Source: an uncultured Prevotellaceae bacterium (lineage in GTDB: Bacteria; Bacteroidota; Bacteroidia; Bacteroidales; Bacteroidaceae). From it: a DNA stretch of 52,686 nucleotides. Position 1 is the stretch's first letter, and every line of letters starts with the position of its first letter. Made by a program: the position numbers and the translations under genes. Under the pieces are notes generated by a model. It did no database searches and was not told the DNA's origin. It was given only the letters and a program-made list of their open reading frames with translations. Below are positions 16,205 through 24,996 of this stretch, piece by piece. The stretch is from positions 1 to 52,686 of the forward strand of contig CAMVUB010000014.1 of assembly GCA_947170495.1 (NCBI GenBank), written 5' to 3'.

Positions 16205-16233
16205 AAATTGAAAATTGAAAATTGAGAATTGAA
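16199..16233. repeat. 7-bp tandem repeat (AATTGAR x5)
   Basis: Five AATTGAA/AATTGAG units contain the last Asn codon and TGA stop of the preceding gene. It is the same family as the array at 9838-9886. Confidence 0.88.
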
Positions 16234-16245
16234 AATTAATAATCT

Positions 16246-16347
16246 GGTCGTCACTTCGTTCCTCAAAATTTGAAACAAAAATTTGAAACAAAAATTTTTA
16301 CTTTAATTTTACATATAATTTTTGCTTTAATTTTGAGCGTAGCGACC
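16246..16347. mobile_element. MITE-like element 1
   Basis: This 102-bp AT-rich segment is bounded by GGTCGTCACTTCGTT...CTCAAAATTT on the left and AAATTTTGAG-type...GCGTAGCGACC on the right, forming imperfect terminal inverted repeats with GGTCG/CGACC tips. It has no coding capacity. In reverse orientation it matches the ends of the element at 33433-33612 but lacks about 70 bp present there between two CGTT/GGTT-like points. Confidence 0.65.
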
Positions 16348-16349
16348 CC

Positions 16350-16377
16350 TGAAACTTGAAACCTGAAACTCTTAAAC
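16350..16377. repeat. 7-bp tandem repeat (GAAACYT-type)
   Basis: TGAAACTTGAAACCTGAAAC continues as a degenerate 7-bp series between MITE-like element 1 and the ABC ATPase start codon. Confidence 0.6.
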
Positions 16378-16389
16378 GAGAATAGAGAA

Positions 16390-17034
16390 ATGAATTCTAT
16401 TTCGCTTCACCATACCCTGCCGCGGGTGTTCCGCGATCGCACAGATATCCATTCGGACATCTGGCAGCAGGACGTCACGTTTGAACGCGGACACCTCTAT
16501 CTCATCGAGGCCGCTTCGGGCACGGGTAAGTCCTCGCTCTGCAGCTATCTCATCGGCTATCGCGATGACTATCTCGGCACGATGACTTTCGACGGCCACG
16601 ATATTCGCGAGTTCTGCACCTATGACTGGACACAGCTGCGCCAGCGCTCGCTGAGCATCGTCTTCCAGGAGCTGCGCGTCTTCCCCGAGCTGACGGCCTG
16701 GGAGAATGTGCAGGTCAAGAACCAGCTCACGCAGTTCAAGAGCGATGCAGAGATTGCGCAATGGTTTGAGGTGCTGGGCATCGCCGACAAACGCACTACG
16801 AAGCTCGGACACCTCAGCTACGGCCAGCAGCAGCGCGTGGCACTCATGCGCGCCCTGTGCCAACCCTTCGACTTCCTGCTGGCCGACGAACCCGTCAGCC
16901 ACCTCGACAGCGACAACAGCCGCGTAATGGCTGAGGTCATGATGGCCGAGGCGCAGCGTCAGGGGGCTGGCGTTATCATCACCAGCATCGGTCACCACAT
17001 GGATTTACCCTACGAAAAGATCTTAAAATTATAA
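16390..17034 (+). CDS. ABC transporter ATP-binding protein (LolD/FtsE-like)
   Basis: This 214-residue ATPase has a Walker A variant EAASGTGKSS (Ala where the first Gly is usual), a Q-loop FQELRVFPELTAWENV, an unusual signature LSYGQQQR, Walker B FLLADEP followed by VSHLD, and the switch His region ITSIGHHMDL. The size and the FtsX-like permease 9 bp downstream indicate an export or mechanotransmission type of transporter acting on envelope components. The substrate is unknown. Confidence 0.88.
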   Translation: MNSISLHHTLPRVFRDRTDIHSDIWQQDVTFERGHLYLIEAASGTGKSSLCSYLIGYRDDYLGTMTFDGHDIREFCTYDWTQLRQRSLSIVFQELRVFPELTAWENVQVKNQLTQFKSDAEIAQWFEVLGIADKRTTKLGHLSYGQQQRVALMRALCQPFDFLLADEPVSHLDSDNSRVMAEVMMAEAQRQGAGVIITSIGHHMDLPYEKILKL

Positions 17035-17043
17035 AGCCCCGTT

Positions 17044-18354
17044 ATGAGTATCAACATATCTTCGCGCCAGCCTCACCCCTCCATCACGGGAGGGGTCGGG
17101 GGTGGGTCTTCCTCTTTGGTATGGCGCCTCTTACGCCGACATATCAGCATCGGACAGCTCGTGGGCTTCTTCTTCGCCAACCTGCTGGGAATGCTCATCG
17201 TGCTGCTGTCGATGCAGTTCTATGAAGATGTGGTGCCTGCCTTCTCGGGCGATGATGGCATCATTAAAAATACCTATCTCATCGTCTCCAAGCGTATCTC
17301 GGCCGTCACCACGTTACGTGGTGAAGCACAGCCGTTTACGCAGGAGGACATCGCTGACTTCGAGGCCCAGCGCTTCACACGGCAGGTGGGAACCTTCACG
17401 GCCTCGCAGTTCAAGGTCTATGCCTCGCTGTCGATGGGCGGCATTGGCGTGGGCACGGACATGTTCTTCGAGAGTGTCCCTGATGCCTTCGTCGATGGCC
17501 AGTGGCCCGAGGGCCAGCGCTTCGACGGCGACGCCTTCCCCACGGAGGTGCCCATTATCTTGCCCCGTTCCTACTTGACCATCTACAACTTCGGCTTTGC
17601 GCAGAGTCAGTCGCTGCCCAAGGTGTCCGAGGGTGTTGTGTCGATGGTGCAGATGGATATCCGTCTGCGTGGCGAGGGTGGGGCAGAGCGCTTGCTGAAA
17701 GGGCGTGTCGTGGGTTTCAGCAACCGCCTGAACACCGTCCTCGTACCTGCCGCCTTTATGCAGCGTGCCAATGCCGAGCTGGCACCCAACGCCTCGGCGG
17801 CTCCCACGCGACTGATCGTCGAGGTGAAGAACCCCACTGACGATGCCATCGCGGCGTACATCCAGAGCAAAGGCTATGAGCTGGAGAATGACACGCTGGA
17901 AGCCGGTCGCGTCACGTATTTCCTGAAGGTCGTCGCTGCCATCATCATGGCAGTGGGACTGCTCATCAGCGCGCTGTCCTTCTACATCTTGATGCTGAGC
18001 ATCTTCCTCCTCGTGCAGAAGAATGCCGAAAAGCTGCAGAACCTGTTGCTCATCGGCTACTCGCCCTCACGTGTGTCGCGACCCTATCAGCTGCTTACCG
18101 TCGGCATGAACGCCCTCGTGCTGCTGTTGGCCTTCGCCCTGCTGTCCTGGATTCGCGGCCTCTACCTCGACCGCCTGTGGCAAATGTTCCCTGCACTCAG
18201 CGAGGGCTCGATCTCGATGACCATCCTCTTGGGCGTGGCCCTCTTCGTGGTCGTCTCGTTCTTTAATATCGTGGCCATCCGCAGGAAGATCAATAGCCTC
18301 ACGCCCCGTCGCAAGAGTCTGAAAGGAGGACTTTATCACCGCATCAATGGATAA
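17044..18354 (+). CDS. ABC transporter permease, FtsX/MacB-like
   Basis: This 436-residue protein has one N-terminal helix (GQLVGFFFANLLGMLIVLLSM), a large extracytoplasmic domain (~residues 60-290) and three C-terminal helices, the FtsX/LolC/MacB layout. Residues ~8-24 (RQPHPSITGGVGGGSSS) are encoded by a dispersed GC-rich hairpin inserted just after the start. They do not resemble a permease N-terminus. It overlaps the kinase-RapZ gene by 8 bp, indicating translational coupling. Confidence 0.87.
   Translation: MSINISSRQPHPSITGGVGGGSSSLVWRLLRRHISIGQLVGFFFANLLGMLIVLLSMQFYEDVVPAFSGDDGIIKNTYLIVSKRISAVTTLRGEAQPFTQEDIADFEAQRFTRQVGTFTASQFKVYASLSMGGIGVGTDMFFESVPDAFVDGQWPEGQRFDGDAFPTEVPIILPRSYLTIYNFGFAQSQSLPKVSEGVVSMVQMDIRLRGEGGAERLLKGRVVGFSNRLNTVLVPAAFMQRANAELAPNASAAPTRLIVEVKNPTDDAIAAYIQSKGYELENDTLEAGRVTYFLKVVAAIIMAVGLLISALSFYILMLSIFLLVQKNAEKLQNLLLIGYSPSRVSRPYQLLTVGMNALVLLLAFALLSWIRGLYLDRLWQMFPALSEGSISMTILLGVALFVVVSFFNIVAIRRKINSLTPRRKSLKGGLYHRING
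17070..17108. repeat. GC-rich hairpin repeat in the permease N-terminus
   Basis: The hairpin CCCCTCC-ATCAC-GGGAGGGG is followed by the tail TCGGGGGTGGGTCT. The same tail, or its complement AGACCCACCCC, occurs on the other copies. It is read through in frame. Confidence 0.85.
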
Positions 18355-19936
18355 CAGCATCATCGAACTCTATCACCACTTCACAGGCGCAGAGCCCTGT
18401 GAGGTGAAGACGTTGACAGGCTCAGGCAGCAATCGTCAGTACTATCGCCTGACCTCGACGGAGGGGCGCAGCCTCATAGGTGTCGTGGGAACCTCGTTGG
18501 AGGAGAACCACGCTTTCATCACCCTCGCGCGCCATTTTGCGGCGAAGGGTTTGCCCGTGCCGCAGGTGCTGGCCGTCTCGGCAGACGAGCGTTGCTATCT
18601 GCAGGAGGACTTGGGCTCACGTGCCCTCTTCGACGCCTTGAAAAGCGGACGTGAGGCTGGCGGTCAGTACAGCGAAGAGGAGAAAGAGCTCCTGCGTCGC
18701 ACCATCGCCCAGCTGCCGCGACTTCAGATCCTCGGCGGTCAGGGCCTTGATTTCTCTGTCTGCTATCCCCAGCCTGAGATGGACGAGACGAACGTCATGT
18801 TCGACCTCAACTACTTCAAATACTGCTTCCTCAAAGCCACTGGCATCGATTTCCACGAGCTCCGCCTTGAAAAGGATTTCCGCCAGTTGGCGAAAGACCT
18901 TCTCTCAACCCTCGACCCTCAACTTTCCACCTTCCTCTACCGCGATTTCCAAGCACGTAATGTCATGCTGGTAAACACAAAAGCCTCCCCTCGGGGAGGT
19001 TTGGAGGGGGCCCCCTATTTTATCGATTTCCAAGGCGGTCGCCGTGGTCCTATCTACTATGACCTCGCCAGCTTCCTCTGGCAGGCTTCAGCCCGCTACC
19101 CGCAAGCGCTGCGCGAGGAGTTGATAGAGGTCTATCGCAAGAGCTTGGAAGAAGTCTTGAAGGAGGTTTCAGGTTCAAGGGTTCAAGAGTTCAAGGGTTC
19201 AAAAGTTCAAGGGTTCAATCCTTCAATTTTTCAATTTTTCAATCTTTCAATCTTACGCAAGTTTGTCCTCTTCCGCCTCCTGCAAGTCCTCGGCGCATAC
19301 GGCTTCCGCGGCTATTTCGAGCGTAAGAAACACTTCCTCGACAGTATTCCCCCCGCCCTCGACAACCTTCGCGAGCTGTTGAAGGAAGAAGGCTCCTGCC
19401 CATATCCCGAATTGAGAAGAGTTTTGGAGGCCTTAGACTCACCCCCCAACCCCCTCTCTTGTAAAGAGGGGGAGCACACAAGTGACCAAATTCCCCTCTC
19501 TACAAGAGAGGGGTGCCCGAAGGGCGGGGTGAGTCTTGTCGTCCGAATCTTCTCTTTCTCCTTCAAGCGCGGCATTCCCGAGGACACCTCGGGCAATGGT
19601 GGCGGTTATGTCTTCGACTGCCGTTCGACGCACAACCCCGGTCGCTACGAGCCGTACAAGCAGCTGACAGGCTTGGACGCTCCCGTCATCAAGTTCTTGG
19701 AGGACGACGGCGAGATTCTCACTTTCTTGGACAGCGTCTATCGCCTGGCCGACGCCCATGTGGAGCGCTACCTGCAGCGTGGCTTCACAGACCTGATGTT
19801 CTCGTTTGGCTGCACCGGCGGTCAGCATCGCTCCGTCTATTGCGCCCAGCATCTGGCCGAGCACCTGCACGGGAAATACGGCATCCGCGTCGTGTTGAAC
19901 CATCGCGAACAGGGCATCCACAAAGTGTTGGAATAG
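18347..19936 (+). CDS. AmgK-like sugar/aminoglycoside-type kinase fused to a RapZ C-terminal domain
   Basis: This 529-residue protein begins with an APH-fold kinase domain (~1-350): GSGSNRQYYRL nucleotide loop, LYRDFQARNVM catalytic loop and YFIDFQGGRRGP metal-binding Asp. It is closest to the AmgK type that phosphorylates the anomeric position of N-acetylmuramate/N-acetylglucosamine (family inference). Residues ~395-529 form a RapZ C-terminal domain (VVRIFSFSFKRGIPED, then FDCRSTHNPGRYEPYK and FSFGCTGGQHRSV), which in E. coli RapZ senses glucosamine-6-phosphate. Four repeats interrupt the coding sequence: a 7-bp array before the catalytic loop, a hairpin just after it, an 8-bp array, and a paired hairpin forming the interdomain linker. 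Confidence 0.88.
   Translation: MDNSIIELYHHFTGAEPCEVKTLTGSGSNRQYYRLTSTEGRSLIGVVGTSLEENHAFITLARHFAAKGLPVPQVLAVSADERCYLQEDLGSRALFDALKSGREAGGQYSEEEKELLRRTIAQLPRLQILGGQGLDFSVCYPQPEMDETNVMFDLNYFKYCFLKATGIDFHELRLEKDFRQLAKDLLSTLDPQLSTFLYRDFQARNVMLVNTKASPRGGLEGAPYFIDFQGGRRGPIYYDLASFLWQASARYPQALREELIEVYRKSLEEVLKEVSGSRVQEFKGSKVQGFNPSIFQFFNLSILRKFVLFRLLQVLGAYGFRGYFERKKHFLDSIPPALDNLRELLKEEGSCPYPELRRVLEALDSPPNPLSCKEGEHTSDQIPLSTREGCPKGGVSLVVRIFSFSFKRGIPEDTSGNGGGYVFDCRSTHNPGRYEPYKQLTGLDAPVIKFLEDDGEILTFLDSVYRLADAHVERYLQRGFTDLMFSFGCTGGQHRSVYCAQHLAEHLHGKYGIRVVLNHREQGIHKVLE
18904..18931. repeat. 7-bp tandem repeat inside the kinase domain
   Basis: CTCAACC, CTCGACC, CTCAACT and TTCCACC are read as STLDPQLSTF immediately before the catalytic LYRDFQ motif. 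Confidence 0.7.
18980..19016. repeat. GC-rich hairpin repeat inside the kinase domain
   Basis: GCCTCCCC-TCG-GGGAGGT followed by TTGGAGGGGGCCCCC encodes TKASPRGGLEGAP between the RNVMLV and YFIDFQGG motifs, a place where related kinases have only a short turn. Confidence 0.78.
19172..19251. repeat. 8-bp tandem repeat inside the kinase-RapZ gene (x10)
   Basis: Ten units of the form NNTTCAAN (GGTTCAAG, AGTTCAAG, GGTTCAAT, then CCTTCAAT, TTTTCAAT, CTTTCAAT) give a protein period of eight residues: GSRVQEFK, GSKVQGFN, PSIFQFFN. Because 8 is not a multiple of 3, gain or loss of one unit would shift the frame before the RapZ domain. Confidence 0.92.
19436..19535. repeat. Inverted pair of GC-rich hairpins forming the interdomain linker
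   Basis: The left copy (19436-19475) begins GACTCACCCCCCAACCCCC and the right copy (19491-19535) ends GGGCGGGGTGAGTC. Each contains its own hairpin and the outer tails are inverted, like a REP pair (BIME). The whole pair is translated (SPPNPLSCKEGEHTS...PLSTREGCPKGGVS) and joins the kinase to the RapZ domain. Confidence 0.88.
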
Positions 19937-19971
19937 CACAATATCTGGCGCCCTTTTGCGTTATTGTATTA

Positions 19972-22398
19972 GTGAAACGCATCTTTTTGCATACAATCCT
20001 CCTGCTCTTCCTGTGCTCCACAATGGTGATGGCGCAGGAAGAGGGTGGTGTTGCTGATTCCACACAGCAGGCTCCTAAGGCCTGCCACCTCAGCGGCCGC
20101 GTCATTGATGAGGACCAGAAGCCGTTGCCCTTCGTGACGGTGAAGGTCGAGGGTCAGATGGCGGGCAGCGTGACGGGTTTCGACGGCAAATACTCCTTCG
20201 ACTTTGACACCGCCGACTCCGTCGTCATCAACTACACGCTCATCGGCTACGAGAAGAAGACCAAGGTGCTCATGCGCCCGCAGGGCAAGCTCACCTGGAA
20301 TGTCACCATGCGCAACAGCGGCACGGAGATGGGTGAGGTCGTCGTCAGCGAGGTGCGTCGTCAGATGGGTTTCACGCAGGAGGTCACCACCAAGGACCTG
20401 AAGCGTATGCCCTCCACCACTGGCAATGCCGTTGAGGAGCTGATCGCCACGCAGGCCGGTGTCTCCACGCACAACGAGCTCTCCTCGCAGTACAACGTCC
20501 GCGGTGGCTCCTTCGATGAGAACTGCGTCTATATCAACGGCGTGGAGATCTACCGTCCGATGCTCATCAGCAGCGGCCAGCAGGAAGGCCTCTCCGTCAT
20601 CAACTCCGATATGGTGGAGCGCGTGCAGTTCTCCGCCGGCGGCTTCGAGGCCAAGTATGGCGACCGCATGGCCTCCGTCCTCGATATCACCTACAAACGT
20701 CCGGAGCGCCACGAGGGCAGCGTCGCCGCCAGTCTGCTGGGCGCCAGCGTCTATGACGGCTTCCGCGTGGGTAAGGTGGCCTTCTCTCAGGGTTTCCGCT
20801 ACAAGACGAACCGCTATCTGCTGGGCTCGCTGCAGACCAACGGCGAGTACGATCCCAACTTCATTGACTACCAGGCCTACCTCTCCTGGCAGCCTACGGA
20901 CAAGTGGACATTAGATGTCATCGGCTATATCTCGAACAACAAATACCGTTTCAAGCCCAAGGACCGCGAGACCAACTTCGGCACGATGGAGGATGTGAAG
21001 AGCTTCCGCGTTTATTTCGACGGCGAGGAGCAGGACCTCTTCCGAACCATGTTCGGTGCCCTCTCGCTCACGCGTAAGCTGGGCAGCCGCAGCACCCTGA
21101 CCTTCGGCGCCTCCGCCTTCACGACCAAGGAGCGCGAGACTTATGATATACAGGGTCAGTACTGGCTCGACGACACCAACACCAGCGAGCAGTTGGGTGT
21201 AGGCACCTACATGGAACACGCTCGCAACCTGCTCAAGTCGAACACCATCGCCGCCCGTGCCGTCTATGAGTTCAAGCCTCGCGGACATGACATTCGGGCT
21301 GGTCTGCTCTTCAAGCACGAGTCCATCAGCGAGAACACCCGCGAGTGGGAATTTCGTGATTCAGCCGGCTATTCCATGCCTCACTACGGAGACCGCCTGG
21401 AGCTCATCTACAACCTCAAGAGCGTGCAGGATATCAAGTCCAATCGCCTTGAAGTATATCTGCAAGATACATGGCGTAAAGAGTTGGGAATAGGTATAAT
21501 ATCGCTTAACTACGGCGCGCGCCTCAGCTACTGGTCTTGGAACAAGGAGACGCTCGTTTCGCCTCGCGTCAGCATCGGTTTCGTACCCAAGAAGAACGAG
21601 AACCTGACGTTCCGCTTGGCCACCGGTCTCTACTACCAGGCACCCTTCTACAAGGAGTTGCGCGACACCACCACCGTCGATGGCGCCACCATCGTCACCC
21701 TCAACAAAAACATCCAGAGCCAGCGCTCCTTCCAGATTGTAGCAGGCGGCGAGTATAAGTTCCGTGTCGCGAACCGACCCTTCAAGTTCACCACCGAGCT
21801 CTATTGGAAGCTGCAGGACCGCTTGAACCCCTACAATGTCGATAACCTGAAGGTCGTCTATTACGGTCGCAACGAGGCCTCGGGCTATGTCGTCGGTGCC
21901 GACTTCAAGGTCTATGGCGAGTTCGTGCCCGGCACCGATTCGTGGGTGTCGTTCTCGCTGATGAAGGCGTCGATGACCTTGAACGGCAAGGCCATCCCGC
22001 AGCCTACGGACCACCGCTGGAGCGTCAACTTCTTCTTCTCCGACTACTTCCCCCGTACCGACCGTTGGAAGATGACCCTCAAGATGGCCTTTGCCGGCGG
22101 TCTGCCCTTCGGCCCTCCGCACTCCGGTCTGGAGCGTATGGTGTTCCGTGCGCCTGCTTACCGTCGTGCGGACATTGGCATGAGCTACCGTCTGTTGAAG
22201 AACGAGGACAAGCACAACCGCAAGCCCTTCCTGCGCAGTCTGCGCAATGTGTGGCTCGGCGTGGATTGCTTCAACGTCCTCGGCCTGAACAATGTCGCCT
22301 CCTATCTCTGGATCACCGACATCACCAACCAGCAGTACGCTATCCCCAACTACCTCACCGGCCGCCAGATCAATGGCCGCATCCTCGTTGAGTTCTAA
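19972..22398 (+). CDS. TonB-dependent receptor with carboxypeptidase-like N-terminal domain
   Basis: I place the start at GTG 19972 (VKRIFLHTILLLFLCSTMVMAQ, a signal peptide), giving 808 residues, since the longer open frame upstream is the shadow of the RapZ domain. Residues ~35-120 are a CarboxypepD_reg-like domain (GRVIDEDQKPLPFVTVKVEG). A plug follows (VEELIATQAGVSTHNELSSQ, then YNVRGGSFDENCVYINGVEIYRP) and a barrel ends in RILVEF. It is a single-gene receptor with no SusD partner nearby. The substrate is unknown. Confidence 0.9.
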   Translation: MKRIFLHTILLLFLCSTMVMAQEEGGVADSTQQAPKACHLSGRVIDEDQKPLPFVTVKVEGQMAGSVTGFDGKYSFDFDTADSVVINYTLIGYEKKTKVLMRPQGKLTWNVTMRNSGTEMGEVVVSEVRRQMGFTQEVTTKDLKRMPSTTGNAVEELIATQAGVSTHNELSSQYNVRGGSFDENCVYINGVEIYRPMLISSGQQEGLSVINSDMVERVQFSAGGFEAKYGDRMASVLDITYKRPERHEGSVAASLLGASVYDGFRVGKVAFSQGFRYKTNRYLLGSLQTNGEYDPNFIDYQAYLSWQPTDKWTLDVIGYISNNKYRFKPKDRETNFGTMEDVKSFRVYFDGEEQDLFRTMFGALSLTRKLGSRSTLTFGASAFTTKERETYDIQGQYWLDDTNTSEQLGVGTYMEHARNLLKSNTIAARAVYEFKPRGHDIRAGLLFKHESISENTREWEFRDSAGYSMPHYGDRLELIYNLKSVQDIKSNRLEVYLQDTWRKELGIGIISLNYGARLSYWSWNKETLVSPRVSIGFVPKKNENLTFRLATGLYYQAPFYKELRDTTTVDGATIVTLNKNIQSQRSFQIVAGGEYKFRVANRPFKFTTELYWKLQDRLNPYNVDNLKVVYYGRNEASGYVVGADFKVYGEFVPGTDSWVSFSLMKASMTLNGKAIPQPTDHRWSVNFFFSDYFPRTDRWKMTLKMAFAGGLPFGPPHSGLERMVFRAPAYRRADIGMSYRLLKNEDKHNRKPFLRSLRNVWLGVDCFNVLGLNNVASYLWITDITNQQYAIPNYLTGRQINGRILVEF

Positions 22399-22485
22399 GC
22401 GACCTTCCTGCGACAAAAATCAACAAAATACGCGCATTGGCTTATAATTGTTAAGCGAATGCGCTTCTTTTTGCATAAAATGATC

Positions 22486-22493
22486 TATCTTTG
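22486..22493 (+). promoter_or_regulatory. -7 box (TATCTTTG) of the aminotransferase
   Basis: TATCTTTG followed by GCGG lies 35 bp before the start codon and matches the Bacteroidota consensus. Confidence 0.62.
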
Positions 22494-22528
22494 CGGCTGA
22501 ATTTATCATTCATGACATCAAGAACTAT

Positions 22529-23863
22529 ATGCAAACAAACGAAATGACAAAGGATATCGCCCCCACGCCCATCCCCAAGGCGTTGGTCGATGGGCTCATT
22601 GCCAAGCTGGGCATTCAGGATTTCGCCAAGGCTACCATCCGCGAGGTGAAGCAGGTGGCCGCCATGGCTGAGAAGGAGAGTGGGGTAGAGTTCATCAAGA
22701 TGGAGATGGGCATCCCCGGGCTCCCTGCTGCACAGGTGGGTGTCGATGCCCAGATCAAAGCCTTGCAGGACGGCATCGCCCACAGCTATCCCGACATTCA
22801 GGGCTATCCCGAACTCAAGAAGCAGGCCTCGCGTTTCGTGAAGGCTTTCATCGGCGTGGATATCGCCGCTGAGGGCTGTGTGCCCGTGACGGGTTCCATG
22901 CAGGGCACCTTCGCCTCGTTCCTCACCTGCTCGCAGGCTTCGAAGCAGAAGGACACCGTGCTGTTCATCGACCCGGGCTTCCCCGTGCAGAAGATGCAGC
23001 TGCAGGTGCAGGGCGTGAAGTATGAGACCTTCGATGTCTATGACTTCCGCGGCCCCAAGCTGCGCGGCAAGCTGGAGAGCTACCTCCAGAAGGGCAATAT
23101 CTGCGCCATCGTCTATTCCAACCCCAACAACCCCTCGTGGGTATGCCTCACGGAGAGCGAGCTGCAGACCATCGGCGAGTTGGCGACGCAGTACGACACC
23201 ATCGTGATGGAAGACCTCGCCTACTTCGCCATGGACTTCCGCGAGGATCTCAGTGTGCCGTTCCAGCCGCCCTACCAGCCCACGGTGGCGCGCTATACCG
23301 ATAACTATATGCTGCTCATCAGCGGCTCCAAGGCCTTCTCGTATGCTGGCGAGCGCATCGGTGTTGTCTGCATCAGCGACGCGCTGTTTCATCGTCACTT
23401 CCCCGACCTCAGCGCACGCTATGAGGGTCTGCCCTTCGGTCTCGTCTTCTCCACACGTATGCTCTATGCCCTCAGCAGCGGCACCAGCCATTCAGCGCAG
23501 TATGCGTTGGCGGCCATGTTCCGTGCGGCCTGCGACGGCGAGTATCGCTTCCGCGATGAGGTGAAGGTCTATGGCGACCGCGCCCGCAAGCTGAAGGAGA
23601 TCTTCCTGCGCCACGGCTTCCATGTGGTCTATGACCGCGACCTGGATCAGCCCGTGGCCGACGGCTTCTACTTCACCATCGGCTACAAGCAGATGACCAG
23701 TGGCCAGCTGGCGCGCGAGTTGATGTATTATGGCGTCTCCGCCATCTGCCTCATCACCACGGGTTCGCACCAGGAAGGCCTGCGCGTCTGCACCTCGTTC
23801 ATCGAGGACCACCAGTATGATGTTCTCGAAAATCGCATGGCGATTTTCGAGCAAAATAATTGA
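22529..23863 (+). CDS. Fold-type I PLP aminotransferase
   Basis: This 444-residue enzyme belongs to the aspartate-aminotransferase fold family. It has YPDIQGYPELKK near the substrate entrance, GSMQGTF in place of the phosphate-binding turn, SNPNNPSWV, MEDLAYFAMDFR and the PLP lysine in SGSKAFSYAGERIG. It is probably a cytoplasmic amino acid aminotransferase. The amino acid is not assigned, though an aromatic one would feed the IOR pathway (speculation). The terminal codons contain a perfect 12-bp hairpin. Confidence 0.88.
   Translation: MQTNEMTKDIAPTPIPKALVDGLIAKLGIQDFAKATIREVKQVAAMAEKESGVEFIKMEMGIPGLPAAQVGVDAQIKALQDGIAHSYPDIQGYPELKKQASRFVKAFIGVDIAAEGCVPVTGSMQGTFASFLTCSQASKQKDTVLFIDPGFPVQKMQLQVQGVKYETFDVYDFRGPKLRGKLESYLQKGNICAIVYSNPNNPSWVCLTESELQTIGELATQYDTIVMEDLAYFAMDFREDLSVPFQPPYQPTVARYTDNYMLLISGSKAFSYAGERIGVVCISDALFHRHFPDLSARYEGLPFGLVFSTRMLYALSSGTSHSAQYALAAMFRAACDGEYRFRDEVKVYGDRARKLKEIFLRHGFHVVYDRDLDQPVADGFYFTIGYKQMTSGQLARELMYYGVSAICLITTGSHQEGLRVCTSFIEDHQYDVLENRMAIFEQNN
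23825..23851. terminator. Hairpin at the end of the aminotransferase gene
   Basis: CTCGAAAATCGC-ATG-GCGATTTTCGAG is a perfect 12-bp stem with a 3-nt loop inside the last coding codons. Only a short AT-rich stretch follows, so it is more likely a processing or stability hairpin between this gene and the porin gene than a full terminator. Confidence 0.5.
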
Positions 23864-23867
23864 CAAA

Positions 23868-24995
23868 ATGAAACACAAGACAATGAAGACCCTTTTGGCC
23901 GCGCTGTTCCTCTCGGGCAGTACGGCTGTCATGGCTGAGCAGGACACGGTCGCCGTCGTGGCTCCTGATGCTCCCCAGGCGGAGCACACGCTGCTGCGTA
24001 AGGCTGTGGGCGAGAAGGCGCCCGACTGGCTCAAGGATGTCAGCGACCGCATTCAGCTGCACGGCTACGCCCAAGGTGGCTATGCCTACAACCACAAGGA
24101 CGGCACCAACACCAACACTTTCGAAATCAAGCGCGTCCTCTTCTGGGCCAACGCCCGCATCACCGACCGCTGGTCGTTCCTCTTCATGCACGACTTCTCC
24201 AGCGTCGTACAGGAGTACTACACCGAATACCGCATCACGCGCAACAAGGCGCTGACCGTTCGCCTGGGTCAGTTCAAGAACGGCTTCTCTTATGAGAACC
24301 CCCTGTCCCCCACGGCGATGGAGGCGATCGACGTCTATAGCGAGGGCGTCACCTTCCTCTCCGGTTGCGGCAGCGACCCGCTTTTCGGCGTGCAGTACGG
24401 TCGTGACCTGGGTCTCTCCCTCTACGGCGAGACCAACAACGGCAAGCTGCGCTATGAGCTAGATGTCATGAATGGCCAGGGTATCAACAAGAAGGACGGC
24501 AACAACTTCAAGGACTTCATCGGGCGCATCGAATACCGTCCCGTGGAGGGTCTGACCCTCGTGGCCACCGGACAGATAGGCCGTGGCCATGCCGTAGCCA
24601 CCTCGCTCTACAACCCCGACATCAAGGCAGGCGACGATTACAAGCGCAACCGCTGGTCGGCAGGCTTCGATTATAAATCCAAGTGGGTCAAGGCCCATGG
24701 TGAATACCTGGAAGGCTATGACGCTAGCGCCGTCAGTTGCGGCGGCTACATCACCTGCGCCGTGCCCCTCGGCACGCCCAAGGTGGAGTTCGTGGGCTCC
24801 TATGACTTCTTCAATTTCAATACGAGTCTCGACATGGACCAGCACAAGGCCATCGCCGGCTTCCAGTATTGGTTTTTCAAGAAATGCCGTGTGCAGGTGC
24901 AGTATGTCTATATGAGCGCCTACCGCCTCGGCAACGAGTTCATCAAGTCCCCCAGCCACAGCGTCCTCTGCCAACTGCAAGTAAGGTTTAATTAA
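23868..24995 (+). CDS. OprO/OprP-type outer membrane porin
   Basis: The start at 23868 (MKHKTMKTLLAALFLSGSTAVMAEQ, signal peptide) gives 375 residues. Segments such as DRIQLHGYAQGGYAY, FEIKRVLFWANARITDRWSF, TVRLGQFKNGFSYENPLSP and a terminal beta strand ending VRFN match the phosphate-selective porin O/P family of Bacteroidota. It is predicted to be a 16-strand outer membrane channel. It ends 1 bp before the sodium symporter start, so the two are presumably co-expressed for uptake of one solute. The solute is unknown. Confidence 0.82.
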   Translation: MKHKTMKTLLAALFLSGSTAVMAEQDTVAVVAPDAPQAEHTLLRKAVGEKAPDWLKDVSDRIQLHGYAQGGYAYNHKDGTNTNTFEIKRVLFWANARITDRWSFLFMHDFSSVVQEYYTEYRITRNKALTVRLGQFKNGFSYENPLSPTAMEAIDVYSEGVTFLSGCGSDPLFGVQYGRDLGLSLYGETNNGKLRYELDVMNGQGINKKDGNNFKDFIGRIEYRPVEGLTLVATGQIGRGHAVATSLYNPDIKAGDDYKRNRWSAGFDYKSKWVKAHGEYLEGYDASAVSCGGYITCAVPLGTPKVEFVGSYDFFNFNTSLDMDQHKAIAGFQYWFFKKCRVQVQYVYMSAYRLGNEFIKSPSHSVLCQLQVRFN

Positions 24996-24996
24996 T

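Noticed and set aside
19513-19971. Upstream extension of the second TonB receptor
   Set aside because: It is the out-of-frame shadow of the RapZ domain. The signal peptide starts at GTG 19972.
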